Source: AP-15 sp963777435
Lineage (GTDB): Bacteria; Pseudomonadota; Alphaproteobacteria; ATCC43930; CGMCC-115725
Length of the DNA: 64,000 nucleotides
NCBI GenBank assembly: GCA_963777435.1
Contig: CAVZQT010000007.1
Location: 62,001-126,000 of the forward strand
Reading direction: 5' to 3'
Shown here: positions 1 through 9,798 of the stretch, in pieces
Numbering within the stretch: the first letter of the stretch is position 1
How the letters are laid out: each line of letters begins with the position of its first letter
The notes under the pieces: model-generated
The model's input: only the letters and a program-made list of their open reading frames with translations
Told to the model about the DNA's origin: nothing
Database searches by the model: none
Made by a program: the position numbers and the translations under genes

Positions 1-432
1 TCGGCAAGCCGGAAACGGCAGCGGCCGAAATGAACCCATATCCTAAGCCTCTCACCAAAGGGTTGATAGAGGCCTAGGTTTAAAGCGTCGGCGGCCGTAT
101 TAGGTAATGATCTGAGTATAATATCTTTCTTCTGGCACTGTCAAGATTGTAGTAGAGCTAAGTAATTGACAATCCATAGCTCTGGAGGTATTGCAGATTT
201 TTTGACAGTCGCTTGTCCGCTAACGTTTGCAATTTTGCAGCGTTTTTGCCTGCGAAATTTTTTTCTTCGAATTTTCTTGGAGGTACACTGACGGGAGGGG
301 TTCGCCAACAAATCTCCCGTTTTTCACTCATGAGTCTCTCAAGTCAGATCAATGACGTAGGGCGTACGTCCGCCACCTTAACCCCATAATGCGGAGATTC
401 CGTGTGTGCATAAGTCTCCTACCGGAGCAGTG
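1..432. other. AT-richer non-coding stretch at left edge
   Basis: I see no convincing gene here. The part from about 110 to 290 is clearly more AT-rich than the rest of the window. It holds TTGACA hexamers on the plus strand at 166-171 and 202-207 and a related TTGACAG on the minus strand near 140-146. The first lies 17 bases before TATTGC (189-194), so it could be a promoter, but no gene begins just downstream on the plus strand. A perfect 10-base palindrome, ACTCATGAGT, sits at 326-335. The stretch lies beyond the 3' end of the recombinase remnant and may be element border DNA. Confidence 0.35.
291..324 (+). terminator. Possible Rho-independent terminator
   Basis: ACGGGAG (291-297) can pair with CTCCCGT (314-320) as a 7-bp perfect stem around a 16-base loop, followed by a run of T (320-324). 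This is the usual layout of an intrinsic terminator read rightward. The loop is long and no recognised gene ends just upstream inside the window, so it may end a gene left of the window. Confidence 0.35.
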
Positions 433-1117
433 CTATCGGGCCAAGAGGTTCCGAACGGTCGTGGCGTACCACCTGCCACCGCGTGCCGTGGGGATGCTCC
501 GCGCATTGAGTTCGGTGGCGATCCCTTCAAGGGACGTGATACCATCAGCGCGTATCGTTTCGATTACCGGGACCAGTTGTCTGGCAAACTTATCGGCCGC
601 TGCCCGGTTGCCATCTGCACCGGCTGTCCAGCCCACTTTCCCTGCTCCCGCGGCCCTCAAGGCTCGCGCGCCATTGGGGTTGCCCAGATGCTTGCCACGA
701 GCCTTCGCAGCCCCGAGCGCGGCTTTGGTCCGCTGGGATATCATTTCGCGTTCGTGCTCGGCAACGGCCGCCAGAACGTGAACAGTCAGCCGGTTCGCCA
801 TTGGCATATCGGCGGCCACAAACTCAACGCCGCTTTCCATCAGGTTCGATATGAACGCTACATTGCGTGCGAGGCGATCGAGCTTCGCGATAACGACCGT
901 CGCGCCTGTCGCTTTGGCGTGTGCCAGTGCCGCGGCGAGCTTCGGGTCTGTCACTGCGCCGGCCGCTCTCGACCTCGACGCACTCCCGCAACAGCTGCCA
1001 TGCGCCACCATTGAGATAATCCTCGACCGTCTTGGGCTGCGCTTCGAGCCCTAGCCCGCTGCGCCCTTGGCGCTCCGTGCTTACGCGGAGATAGCTCACG
1101 AATTTGCCGGCGGCCAT
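433..1117 (-). pseudogene. Serine recombinase (resolvase/invertase family), frameshifted
   Basis: This is a site-specific recombinase of the serine (resolvase) family, which cuts and rejoins DNA at specific sites. The N-terminal part starts at ATG 1117 in one frame and contains YLRVSTERQ, with the catalytic serine of the family. The rest, in another frame to the stop at 433, holds AKLDRLARN, the AAVAEHEREMIS segment and a C-terminal helix-turn-helix-like end (ATTVRNLLAR). The two parts join at RSDRP/KLAAAL, and a single extra base in the GGG run at 944-946 would explain the change of frame. Because both parts are well conserved, the frameshift is either recent or a sequencing error. It probably mobilised the surrounding element. 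Confidence 0.8.
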
Positions 1118-1145
1118 GGTCCTATTCCTATCTTCCTTAGTACGA

Positions 1146-1529
1146 GCGTTACCAAAGTTTAACGGCCACGATGTGCATTCGGCGTTACAACTGCTTGGAT
1201 TGGTGGCGTTCTCGGACGCCTTTGTGTACCTGAAGCGTTTCGACGAGCTGAGCGCTGGGCAGCAATACCGGGCTATGCTCGCAAAATTATTGTCCGCCGA
1301 CTGCAACTTGTGGCTCGCCGACGAGTTTTGCGTGAATTTAGACCCGGTGAGCGCAAATTGCGTGGCGTCACGGCTCGGATCGCTCACGCGCGAACTTAAA
1401 GCCATTCTGGTGGTAGCCACGCCGCATCCCGACGTTATCGCGGCACCCTTAGGCCAGATTTGGTTATTCGCCTCTCGACTGCGTGGGATAGCGAGGTCGT
1501 ATCCGGGCGCGACTTTTTCAGTTATCTGA
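1146..1529 (+). pseudogene. C-terminal fragment of an ABC-type ATPase (COG2401-like)
   Basis: The reading frame carries an ABC signature-like ELSAGQQYRA followed by a Walker B-like LWLADEF and then LVVATPHP, in the order and spacing of the C-terminal half of an ABC ATPase. The wording resembles the soluble ABC ATPases fused to a predicted acetyltransferase (COG2401). No Walker A motif is present, and upstream lies the divergent recombinase start at 1117, so the N-terminal half is missing. The fragment cannot bind ATP by itself. It is probably the remains of a gene cut by recombination at the element edge. Confidence 0.6.
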
Positions 1530-1682
1530 GCCCGTCGGAGTTTCCGGCGCCGGAAGGCGGCCTAGCGGGAGATGCGGTCACCCGACAGAAAATAACGGCG
1601 CGCGCGGCCTGCGCGGCTTGAGTCCCACTCGCACTGTGCAGCAGCATGCTACAGCTGGTGCAACCTGCGCCTGTCCTATAAC

Positions 1683-3043
1683 ATGAAGACTTTACGCATT
1701 CGCGATCGGACGGATCGTGACTTGGTCTTGGATCGACGGCGGCCTCGGGGCGCTGGTAAGAGACACAATCCCTTGCTGGACCAGTTGAGCCAGCACGGCA
1801 AGGTTAGACTCGGGCCACTTCTCGGCGCCATCGACTGCGTGGACATTCATTCATCCTCGCTGGTGGGGGCGCCGCTCAGCCGTCAAAAGTCGATCTGCAT
1901 CGTGCTGCCGGACGACAACCCTCGCCGTCCGGCTGTGTTGTTTTCTTATGCGGTGATCTGTCACTGATGGAAGACCAATGACCTGACTGCTACCACCAAG
2001 CGGCCGATCCTTTATTGCGGCACGAAGCCCGGTATCCGGGAGCAGTTAGGGCAGGTCGTCGTTGCGGGCTTAGGAAGCTCCTTGGCGGGCGTGTTCGATC
2101 AGACCCATCTGACGCGGGGAGCCGGAACCCTTTCGCCTAAAGGATTGCAGGACGATGCAGATGGGCATGACTCACGCCTTCCTCCGGTCATCACCGCCTA
2201 CGGACCCGCCGATCCTAAGGCACTGATCGAGCATCTGCGCCCGGTGTTCGTGGCGGTCGATCTTGGCGATGCCCCGGATTTGGGGTGGCTAGCGCCGCTC
2301 CGGGAAGCGGCAGAGGCCTTCAACATTCCCGTTTTGGCTTGGAGCAGCAACCCGCTGTCGAGTGCGGTTAAGCGGTTCTCCGGAAACGCCGACATTGCGA
2401 AATGGCCGTTCACCCGCGCCTTTACCGGCAACCTGACATTCGCGAAGGCCGAGACCTCGGATCTCCTGTTCCAGCCGTACATCGTAACTAACATCAGCCC
2501 GGTCTTCGTGACCGGAAACCCGGTCACCGCACGGAGCGGGGCGCTCCACGAAGCCTCTTCGCGGCTCATGCGCCTAGACCGTCCGCAGTCCGGATCGCTT
2601 GCGTACAAGACGATCCAGATGCACTGGCAGCTACTGCGATCCTTGGAGGCACTGGCGATCCCTCACGATTTCTATGAAGCCCAGGTTCCCAAATTCTGGG
2701 GCCTCGCTTCCCTCCAAAATCTCGAAGCAGCGTGCGAGAGGTTGAGATCCGCTCTGGGATCAAATGGCCGCCGGAATGCGCAGCTCCTTGAGGAGGCCGG
2801 AATCTTGCTACGGACCGCGAGAGTTGCGTTTCGGGAGGAGAGCCGCCGATCTGCTCGGCGTTGACCTCTCTTATTCACGAGGAGCCGGAGGAATCCTGCG
2901 CCCGCATTCTGGTGCTTCCGAGCCGCGGCCGTAAGAAGTTGCTCGTCTTCGCGCTGCTGGCGAGATTTAACATCACGCCCGCGGATCTGGAGCCTTTGCG
3001 AACCTGGATTGTGAGCCTCGACGAACTGCGGCATCAGGCGTAG
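1683..3043 (+). pseudogene. Broken gene of unknown function
   Basis: I do not recognise the family. One frame runs from 1683 to 2864 with a single in-frame TGA at 1965-1967. The protein text on both sides of that stop reads smoothly (CIVLPDDNP before, RPILYCGTKPG after), so a TGG-to-TGA change is likely. The part after the stop includes FVAVDLGDAPDLGWLAPLRE and a segment rich in W, F and P. From 2861 a second frame gives 60 residues (RKKLLVFALLARFN) that look like a continuation after another indel near 2850. The gene lies between the recombinase/ABC fragment and the IS remnant, so it may be cargo of a mobile element. No catalytic motif is evident. Confidence 0.4.
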
Positions 3044-3172
3044 AACAGCGGTTGGAGTGAGTTCGCGGAGTAAGCCGTCCCGCGCGCGCTAGGGAAACAC
3101 TGAACAATGCCGCTACCGGGACATGGTCGCCGGAGGGTGAATTTTGACGAGAGCAGTTCGCAGGCGGCGGGT

Positions 3173-3433
3173 TCAGTCAGCAGAATTTCCAGCTCGATCG
3201 CGGGTAATGCCCAACCTTCGGGCATCGTCGTGTGATTGGTAAACTCCGGATCCTGATGCCTTTGCTGGCGCGAGCAGCGTCTTTTTGACAATCACCAGAT
3301 TAGCCAGGGCGAACAGGGTGTGGAGCTGTGCCTGTTCTTGGCCAGCCCGCGGTAGCGCAGCTTCTTATGGCGGAAGCGGTTCTTGACGATATGAAAGGGG
3401 TGCTCGACCCCCGCTTTCGCGGGGGCAGGCCGC
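3173..3433 (-). pseudogene. IS5-type transposase, C-terminal remnant
   Basis: Read leftward, the sequence gives GVEHPFHIVKNRF followed by LRYRGLAKN, then after a one-base frame change AQLHTLFALANLVIVKK. This is the typical C-terminus of IS5-family DDE transposases, including the catalytic glutamate region (VEHPF). The frame change falls near 3325. The frame stops at 3173-3175. Upstream of about 3433 the transposase stops abruptly and dioxygenase sequence begins on the other strand, so more than two thirds of the transposase is missing. It is inactive. Confidence 0.75.
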
Positions 3434-3466
3434 CCGATCTCGGGGTTCCGCACGGGCCCGCTCGGT

Positions 3467-4030
3467 ATGGGACACGCCGTGCTCAACGTCAATGACGCCG
3501 AACCGCTGCTATCCTTCTACCGCGACTTGCTCGGGTTTCGCGTCAGCGACTACGGGCTGACCCCACACAAGCTTTATTTCTTCCACATCAACGCCCGGCA
3601 CCACAGCTTCGCTATGGTCGGCTCCGGGAAGCAGAATCTGCACCACTTCATGGTGGAGTTGCACAGTCTGGATGACGTCGGCCAGGGCTATGATCTGGCA
3701 CAGCTCGAGGACGGGCGCGTGGCGTACACGCTCGGGCGGCACGCCAACGACTACATGACCTCCTTCTATTCGCACTCGCCTTCGGGGTTTTTCGTCGAGT
3801 ACGGTTGCGGCGGCCGCGTAATAGATCCTGCGACCTGGCAATCGCATGAGACCCTTGACGGGCCGAGCCTATGGGGACACGAGCGACTTTACATGGAGCC
3901 CGAACAACGCGCCCAGCTGCGCGAGATGCGCCTTTCAGCCGCAGCGCGCGGCGTCAGGGCGCCGGCGCGCAATCCCGACTGCCGGTGGCTGGAAGCGGTT
4001 ATCGCGCACGACTGCAAAACCGGCCAATAA
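3467..4030 (+). pseudogene. Type I extradiol ring-cleavage dioxygenase, C-terminal half only
   Basis: This matches the C-terminal catalytic VOC domain of 2,3-dihydroxybiphenyl 1,2-dioxygenase (BphC)-like enzymes, which cleave catechol rings with Fe(II). All three metal ligands are visible: His in GHAVLN (residue 3), His in HHFMVEL, and Glu in FVEYG. RHHSFAMV and GRHANDYMTSFY are also family landmarks. Complete enzymes are about 290-300 residues and have an N-terminal VOC domain, which is absent here; only 187 residues remain. In-frame homology extends upstream of the ATG to about 3430, where it abuts the IS5-type remnant. Loss of the N-terminal half by an IS-linked deletion is therefore likely. 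A residual product might fold, but normal activity is doubtful. Confidence 0.8.
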
Positions 4031-4114
4031 GGGCGGCCGTGGATTTAAAAAGAATTTATTCTGTAAGAAAGAGGCTAGGCGGCGGTTCGGCATCGGATTG
4101 AGGCATGAGTTTCA

Positions 4115-5407
4115 TTGGCTTTTGAGCGTTTGCGACGCGCGACCGGGGGGTTTGACAACCTCGCCGGTGCCCTCTCGCACCGCAATTATCGGGTCTATAT
4201 CAGCGGCAACGGCATCTCGTTGATCGGCAGCTGGTTGCAGCGTGTTTCGGTTGGCTGGCTGACCTGGACGCTGACGCATTCTGGCGCTTGGCTCGGACTT
4301 GTCTCGCTTGCCGAGTTCCTGCCAGTTGTGTTCTTGAGCCCGCTTGCCGGTGTCCTCGCCGACCGCCGCGACCGGGTCGGCATCATCCGCGTCACTCAGC
4401 TCTATGGATGCCTGAGCGCGACGCTACTGGCGTTGCTGGTGTGGGCCGACCTGATCACGATCCATGTCGTCTTCTTGCTGGTCCTGCTGCTTGGGATCAA
4501 TAACGGCATCGCCCAGCCGGCGCGGCTCGCGCTGATCCCGACCCTGGTCGACCGCGCGGCTTTGCCATCGGCGCTGGCGATCAACTCGATCGTGTTCAAT
4601 TCGGCGCGGTTCATCGGCCCTGCCATCGCCGGGGTGCTGATCGCGCGCGTTGGCATCGCCTCCGCCTTTGCCGCCAACGCGGTCGGCTATATCGCTTTTC
4701 AGATCTCGCTCGCCAATCTGCGCGACCTGCCGCCGCTGCCGATGCGGGCAGCCCAGAACGCGGTGCGCGCCTCGCTCGACGCTTTTTCCTATGTGAGGCA
4801 TCACAAAGGGATGGCGCCGATGATGCTGCTGTTCGCGGTGACAACGATCGGCACGCGCGGCTTTATCGAGCTGTTCCCCGGCTTTGCCGACAATGTCTTT
4901 CATCGCGGGCCGCAAGCATTGGCGATGCTGACCTCAACGGTGGGGTTGGGCGCGATCTGCGGCGGCGCCTGGATGCTGATCCGCTCACAGATCAACGGGC
5001 TGACGACCGTCGTGCTCGCCAACACGCTGTTGATGTCGCTAGCCATTGTCGCCTTCGCCGCCACTGACGACTTCCTGCTGGCTTTGCCGTGCGTCTTTGT
5101 CGCCGGCGCGGCAATGGTGATTACCGGGATCGGCGCGCAGACGCTGATCCAGGCGTCGGTCGACCACAGCATGTCGGGCCGGGTGATGGCGCTCTACGGC
5201 ATGATCTTCCGCGCCGGGCCGTCGCTCGGCGCGGTGGCGATGGGCACTGCGAGCACGCATTTCGGCCTGCGTTCCCCGCTCGCGATCGGCGCGGTGTTGT
5301 CGATCGGCTTCCTGGCGCTGATGCTGGCGCGACGCAAGGCGATCGCCGCTGCACTCGAAGCCCCGGCGCCGGAGGTTGCAGTCGGCGGGACAGCCGCAGT
5401 CGGCTAA
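4115..5407 (+). CDS. MFS transporter (MFS_3/EntS-like)
   Basis: This encodes a 430-residue inner-membrane transporter of the major facilitator superfamily, with about 12 hydrophobic segments. The N-terminal half has the pattern LAGVLADRRDR, the loop 2-3 signature of the family, and the layout (SHRNYRVYISGNGISLIGSWLQ at the start) is typical of the EntS/MFS_3 group of drug or siderophore exporters. The start is a TTG at 4115; no ATG fits the frame nearby. The gene is intact, stands alone, and lies 84 bases after the truncated dioxygenase. The substrate cannot be read from sequence. Confidence 0.85.
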   Translation: MAFERLRRATGGFDNLAGALSHRNYRVYISGNGISLIGSWLQRVSVGWLTWTLTHSGAWLGLVSLAEFLPVVFLSPLAGVLADRRDRVGIIRVTQLYGCLSATLLALLVWADLITIHVVFLLVLLLGINNGIAQPARLALIPTLVDRAALPSALAINSIVFNSARFIGPAIAGVLIARVGIASAFAANAVGYIAFQISLANLRDLPPLPMRAAQNAVRASLDAFSYVRHHKGMAPMMLLFAVTTIGTRGFIELFPGFADNVFHRGPQALAMLTSTVGLGAICGGAWMLIRSQINGLTTVVLANTLLMSLAIVAFAATDDFLLALPCVFVAGAAMVITGIGAQTLIQASVDHSMSGRVMALYGMIFRAGPSLGAVAMGTASTHFGLRSPLAIGAVLSIGFLALMLARRKAIAAALEAPAPEVAVGGTAAVG

Positions 5408-5607
5408 GGATCGAACCTCGTGGTCTGTGGCTGTCCATCCGACGGCCGGTATCGGCGCCGAGTTGCCACTACGAGACCTCGGCCCATTACCGGGCATAGC
5501 GGACCCCGGACAAGTCACATCCTTCTACGCGGATTAGCGCCCGTTATTCTGCAGGCGTTTTCGCCCAATAGAGCCAGTCGGCTGGATCGCCGAGGGATTG
5601 GCACATG

Positions 5608-6147
5608 CTAACCGATCAGGCCGAGAACCCTATGCGCTTCGTTCGGTGTCATGTCCCGGATTTGCTCATCGGTATAACCCCGTTTGCGCAAATCCGCCTT
5701 TTGACGCCGCGTAATCATTAAAGAGAACCCGGCGAGAGGTGCCGTCGAGGTGAGCTCGCCACGCTCCGGCAACGGATCGCCCAAAGACACCAAACCCTTT
5801 GAGAACCGGGGATCAGGGGCGCCTTCAGCCGGGCGGCGCACCGCTTCCTGCACTGCGGCTCTGTGCGGCTCGGCGGATTCCAACCGACCCGAAAATGAAG
5901 TCGCAAACGCCGCCGCGTAATCCTCATTGTAAAAGCCGACACGTACGGCGACGCCACGACCGAGCAAGGTGGGACTAAACTCCTCAACCTTGAGTTGCCG
6001 GCGATCGAGCCACGAGCCCATGTCAGCTATCAGGTCGGCCCAATCGACCCCGGTGTACCGCACTTCCACGATGCACTTCACGAGCGGCCCCTCCACATAC
6101 CATCGAATTTGGGTGGCTCGCAGGCCAACGGCTATGATTTGCGTCAA
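5608..6147 (-). CDS. Hypothetical protein with C-terminal helical module
   Basis: The product has 179 residues and I do not recognise its main body (residues 1-140). The last 35 residues (ADLRKRGYTDEQIRDMTPNEAHRVLG) form a short helical module that I recall from the C-termini of several otherwise unrelated plasmid- or phage-type proteins of alphaproteobacteria; it may mediate contacts. The start shown is a TTG. The region is accessory. The function is unknown. Confidence 0.5.
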   Translation of the reverse strand: MTQIIAVGLRATQIRWYVEGPLVKCIVEVRYTGVDWADLIADMGSWLDRRQLKVEEFSPTLLGRGVAVRVGFYNEDYAAAFATSFSGRLESAEPHRAAVQEAVRRPAEGAPDPRFSKGLVSLGDPLPERGELTSTAPLAGFSLMITRRQKADLRKRGYTDEQIRDMTPNEAHRVLGLIG

Positions 6148-6536
6148 TGCCGAGTGAGCCAGCTTGATGCGCGCGCGCAGTCCAGGCTGAACCAGAAATG
6201 CGCCCCGCTGAAGCGCGGGATCTGCAAGGTTTCGATCCGCCGGGTTGCGCTACCCATGCGCCTTCAGGTGGCTGCGGAACACCCGCCTACAGACGGCGCG
6301 GCGATGATCGCAGCCGCCCGCGTCGCTGCATTATTCGGTCCGGAAAGACGGTCCGACTTCCAAACAAAGTCCGCAACGGCGCAGTACTGACGTCCCTCTA
6401 ACCGGATATGGCGGCAGTTGGCCCTGAAGCGGCCATGGCGAGACGAGCCGTCACGAACTCAACCAGGTAGACCTCGGGCCGCATAGGTGTCGGCGGGACG
6501 CGCAAAACGGCTGCACCCGCGTGATTGATGGAGGGG
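6148..6536. other. No gene recognised
   Basis: I see no coding frame here with protein-like composition or a motif. The stretch separates the hypothetical gene at 5608-6147 from the truncated hydrolase at 6537-6917. It may contain decayed sequence, including the missing 3' part of the hydrolase gene, but I found no matching frame. Confidence 0.3.
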
Positions 6537-6917
6537 TTAGCTGGCGCCGTGAGTTATCTCCAAATCGGTCGCCGCGCGCTTTAGCAGGTTCCAGATAAAC
6601 GGGCCCCCGATGCAGAAGCCAAGCACCATGAACTCGCGGATGCCGAGGTGATCCATTAAGCCGATATGATCGTCGGTATAGGCGTCCCACGGCCGTGTGA
6701 CTTCGAGCGGCCCTGTCGACTCCCCGCCCTTGGCGTTGCGCAGATCGGCAGCGATAACGCGAAACTCGCCCTTGAACTCGTCGAACGGGTTGAAAGGGTG
6801 CGTCGCGAGCCCCGCGACCGTCGAGTTGAGCCCGCCGCCTGGAATAACCAGAAGCGGGTATCCGGAGCCGGCTTCTTCGTAATGGATCCTAACTTGGCCT
6901 TTTTCATAGAACGGCAT
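6537..6917 (-). pseudogene. Alpha/beta hydrolase, C-terminally truncated
   Basis: The gene starts at ATG 6917 with MPFYEKGQVRIHYEEAG and continues with the oxyanion-loop region (IPGGGLNSTVAG) and the nucleophile elbow GFCIGG. In this elbow the usual serine is replaced by cysteine, as in dienelactone-hydrolase-like enzymes. Family members are about 270-300 residues. Here the protein diverges after NLLKRA and stops at about 127 residues, so the acid and histidine of the catalytic triad are missing. It is non-functional unless the end is a sequencing artefact. Confidence 0.7.
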
Positions 6918-7370
6918 GCCAGCCTTCTCCAATGTTGAGGCCGCACCAGTATAGGTGCATTTGCAGCGGATCGCGCTCGACGAGGAATATCCCGTATCGA
7001 GTGGCGTGCGATCGTTTCTGGCCCTGCGCCCGGCTTTCGCGTGGCCTCGCGGTCCGGCGACGGTCTCCTTTCCGATCACATAGCCGGCGTTCGGCCTCGG
7101 TGCCGGCAACTGGCCAAACTGCCCCCTAGCCGACCTTACAGGCAGGCTTAGAGACCCGGCCCAGTCGTCGAATTCCGGTCCTTCAGCGCTGCCATCTGGG
7201 CTAAAATGGCGCTTATCGTGGCTGGATGTTTAATATGGTCGGGGACAGCGTCGTTGCGCACTTGCTAGCGTTGGTCGATGCCGTCGAATGTGCGGTCGGC
7301 GGTGCAGGAGGCGCTGGCCGGCGAGAACGTGAACGAACCTGCTACTTTCAACAACCAGGGAAAGGAGCGT

Positions 7371-8057
7371 ATGATGAAAGTCTTAATGGTTCTTACCTCC
7401 CATGACCAGCTCGGGAACACGGGCCGTAAGACGGGCTTCTGGCTCGAGGAGTTCGCCGCCCCCTACTACACGTTCATGGATGTTAGTGCCGAGATCGTGC
7501 TCGCCTCGCCGAAGGGCGGCCAACCGCCTCTCGATCCGAAAAGCAACGAGCCGAACTTTCAGACCGAGCTTACGCGTCGCTTCGAAGCCGATGCCGACGC
7601 ACAAGCGCGGCTCGCGAGAACGGTGCGCCTTGATAGCGTCAAGGCAGAGGACTTCGACACGGTCTTCTACCCAGGCGGGCACGGCCCGATGTGGGATCTC
7701 GCGGAAGACCAGAACTCGATCAGACTGATCGAATCCTTCCTGGCCGCCGGCAAAACTTTCGCGTTGGTCTGCCATTCTTCTGGCGCGTTGCGCCATGTCA
7801 AGAGGCCGGACGGCAAGCCGCTCGTAGCGGGCAAGACCGTGACCGGCTTCACCAATGGCGAGGAAGAAGAGGTAGGATTGACGAAGGTAGTACCCTTCCT
7901 TGTCGAAGACCAACTGATGAGCCTCGGTGCCACCTTTTCCAAAGTCAAGAACTGGGGCGTTCACACGGTTGCCGACGGTCAGCTGATCACCGGCCAGAAT
8001 CCGGCCTCGTCGGGCCCGGCTGCCAGACTTCTGATCGATACGCTGAGCAGAAGGTAA
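7371..8057 (+). CDS. DJ-1/PfpI family protein (Hsp31-like type 1 glutamine amidotransferase fold)
   Basis: The product of 228 residues has the DJ-1/PfpI fold. The nucleophile elbow LVCHSSGAL carries the reactive cysteine, and TGFWLEEFA near the N-terminus supplies the partner glutamate and the GxWxEE pattern of the Hsp31/YhbO-like group. Such proteins act as glyoxalases, protein deglycases or chaperones on stressed proteins. The start at ATG 7371 is chosen because AAAGGAG lies just upstream and MMKVLMVLTS aligns with family N-termini; the frame remains open further upstream. It is monocistronic and intact. Confidence 0.85.
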   Translation: MMKVLMVLTSHDQLGNTGRKTGFWLEEFAAPYYTFMDVSAEIVLASPKGGQPPLDPKSNEPNFQTELTRRFEADADAQARLARTVRLDSVKAEDFDTVFYPGGHGPMWDLAEDQNSIRLIESFLAAGKTFALVCHSSGALRHVKRPDGKPLVAGKTVTGFTNGEEEEVGLTKVVPFLVEDQLMSLGATFSKVKNWGVHTVADGQLITGQNPASSGPAARLLIDTLSRR

Positions 8058-8259
8058 TCTGCAGAACCGCTCCGGTAGCACTTGGAATGTCGCGGCCCAC
8101 AGCGGTAGCGACTGTCAACGTCGACGACCCTCATGGTAACTAGAGGGCAGTTTCAATTCTTCGCAGCTCAGGCGGTGCGTCAAGCACCTATTGCCCGAGA
8201 CGCTCCAGGGCCATTATCGCCCGACAACCCACTGCGACTGAGACCGCGGGGCGGATGCC

Positions 8260-9798
8260 ATGCCCGTTGAGATGACCGAGAAGCAGAGAGCGAGCCGGGG
8301 CGAATCCAGTCCCGATAACTCACCCTCCACAATTGAAAGCGTGTCGGCTGAGGACGGGGCCCGATTATCGCCGGGTCGACCGCCGGATCAGCGACCCTCG
8401 CGGCGGCGACGGCTACTGATTGGCGCGCTCGGCGCCCTCGTTCTGGCGATCGTCTGCATATTCGGTATCCGTTGGATCCTAGTATCTCTCAACACCGTTT
8501 CGACGGATGACGCCTACGTGAACGGCCATGTGACGTTCGTTGCTCCCCGCGTCAGCGGCCAGATCTCCCGGGTGCTGGTGGACGACAACTACCGTGTGCA
8601 CAAAGGCGAGTTGCTCGCCGAACTCGACAAGGAGCCGTTTCAGGACGCGGTTGCTGTCAAACGAGCGGCTGTCGATTCCGCAGCCGCGAACCTGCGCGCG
8701 GCTCAAGCCACGGCGCGGGATATCGAGGCACAAGCGTGGGCCCGACGCTGGGAACTGCAGAACGCCGTACAGGATGTCGACGACAAAATCGCGCTTGTGC
8801 ATGCTCGGGTAGCTGCTCTCGACAAGAGCGAGGCCGACTTGACGCTCGCACAAGCCGATTTCTATCGGGCGCGGCAGTTGCTGGGGACCCCGGCCGAAAG
8901 CCGTCAGGAGTTCGACCGGGCGCAAAGAACCTTATCCGCCGCCAACGCACAAGTCACGCAATCGCTGGCCGAAGTCTACCAGGTTCGGGCCTCTTTGGGA
9001 CTGCCGGCACAGCCCAATGGCGGTAAAAGTCTTGACCAAATCCCGCCGGATCTCGATCAGACCTTTTCTTCCGTCCTCGTGGCGCAGGCAGACCTGATTC
9101 AGAGTGCAGCTCAGCTTGGTGTGATCCATTCCGTTGAACAGAGCCCGAAGCAGATGCTCGAGCAGTTCGAGAAACAGGGCGACATCGATCGTACCTTCGC
9201 TCGCCTCGAGGCCGAGGCTCCAGCCGTCAAGCAGGCCGAGGCCAAGCTCGAATTCGCCAAACGCGACCTCGCGGAGGCCGAATTAAATCTGCGTTATTGC
9301 GACATCGCCGCGAAGATCGACGGGGTCATAACGCGCCGGAATGTCAATCCGGGCGATTACGTTCAAGTCGGGCAAAACTTGATGGCGATCCGTTCGCTCC
9401 GCGAGATTTGGGTCGACGCAAATTTCAAGGAGACGGAACTACGCGACCTGCGGATCGGCCAGCCTGTTGATCTCTATGTCGACATGTACGGTGGCCGGCG
9501 CGTCTTCAAGGGCCGGGTTTCCGGCTTTACAATGGGGACCGGATCGACGCTGGCGTTGCTGCCGGCCGAGAATGCGACCGGCAACTTCATCAAGGTGGTC
9601 CAGCGGCTGCCGGTCCGGATCGATCTCGAAGGGTATGACCCCGACAAAGACACCCTGTTTATCGGCACCTCCGTTGTTCCCTACGTCTACATCAACAAGC
9701 CGCCTACCGGGCCCGACGCCGGGAAGTTTCTGCAAACCGTTCTACCTCAGACACAAGCGATCGGTTCTCCTGGGAACTCGCCCGGCGGCGGCAAGTGA
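8260..9798 (+). CDS. emrA: HlyD/EmrA-type membrane fusion protein
   Basis: This is a periplasmic adaptor subunit of a drug efflux system, 512 residues long. It has a polar N-terminal tail (1-50), one transmembrane helix (about 51-75), a biotinyl-lipoyl-like half (STDDAYVNGHVTFVAPRVSGQI, then VHKGELLAELD), a long alpha-helical hairpin (about 125-340), and the second lipoyl half (NLRYCDIAAKIDGVITRRNVNPGDYV) with a beta-barrel. It shares a 4-base overlap with the next gene, so the two are translationally coupled. An outer-membrane TolC-type partner is not in the window. Confidence 0.9.
   Translation: MPVEMTEKQRASRGESSPDNSPSTIESVSAEDGARLSPGRPPDQRPSRRRRLLIGALGALVLAIVCIFGIRWILVSLNTVSTDDAYVNGHVTFVAPRVSGQISRVLVDDNYRVHKGELLAELDKEPFQDAVAVKRAAVDSAAANLRAAQATARDIEAQAWARRWELQNAVQDVDDKIALVHARVAALDKSEADLTLAQADFYRARQLLGTPAESRQEFDRAQRTLSAANAQVTQSLAEVYQVRASLGLPAQPNGGKSLDQIPPDLDQTFSSVLVAQADLIQSAAQLGVIHSVEQSPKQMLEQFEKQGDIDRTFARLEAEAPAVKQAEAKLEFAKRDLAEAELNLRYCDIAAKIDGVITRRNVNPGDYVQVGQNLMAIRSLREIWVDANFKETELRDLRIGQPVDLYVDMYGGRRVFKGRVSGFTMGTGSTLALLPAENATGNFIKVVQRLPVRIDLEGYDPDKDTLFIGTSVVPYVYINKPPTGPDAGKFLQTVLPQTQAIGSPGNSPGGGK

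Noticed and set aside
3034..3291. 85-codon minus-strand frame near the IS remnant
   Set aside because: The correct transposase end is read in a different frame (AQLHTLFALANL), so this one is a shadow.
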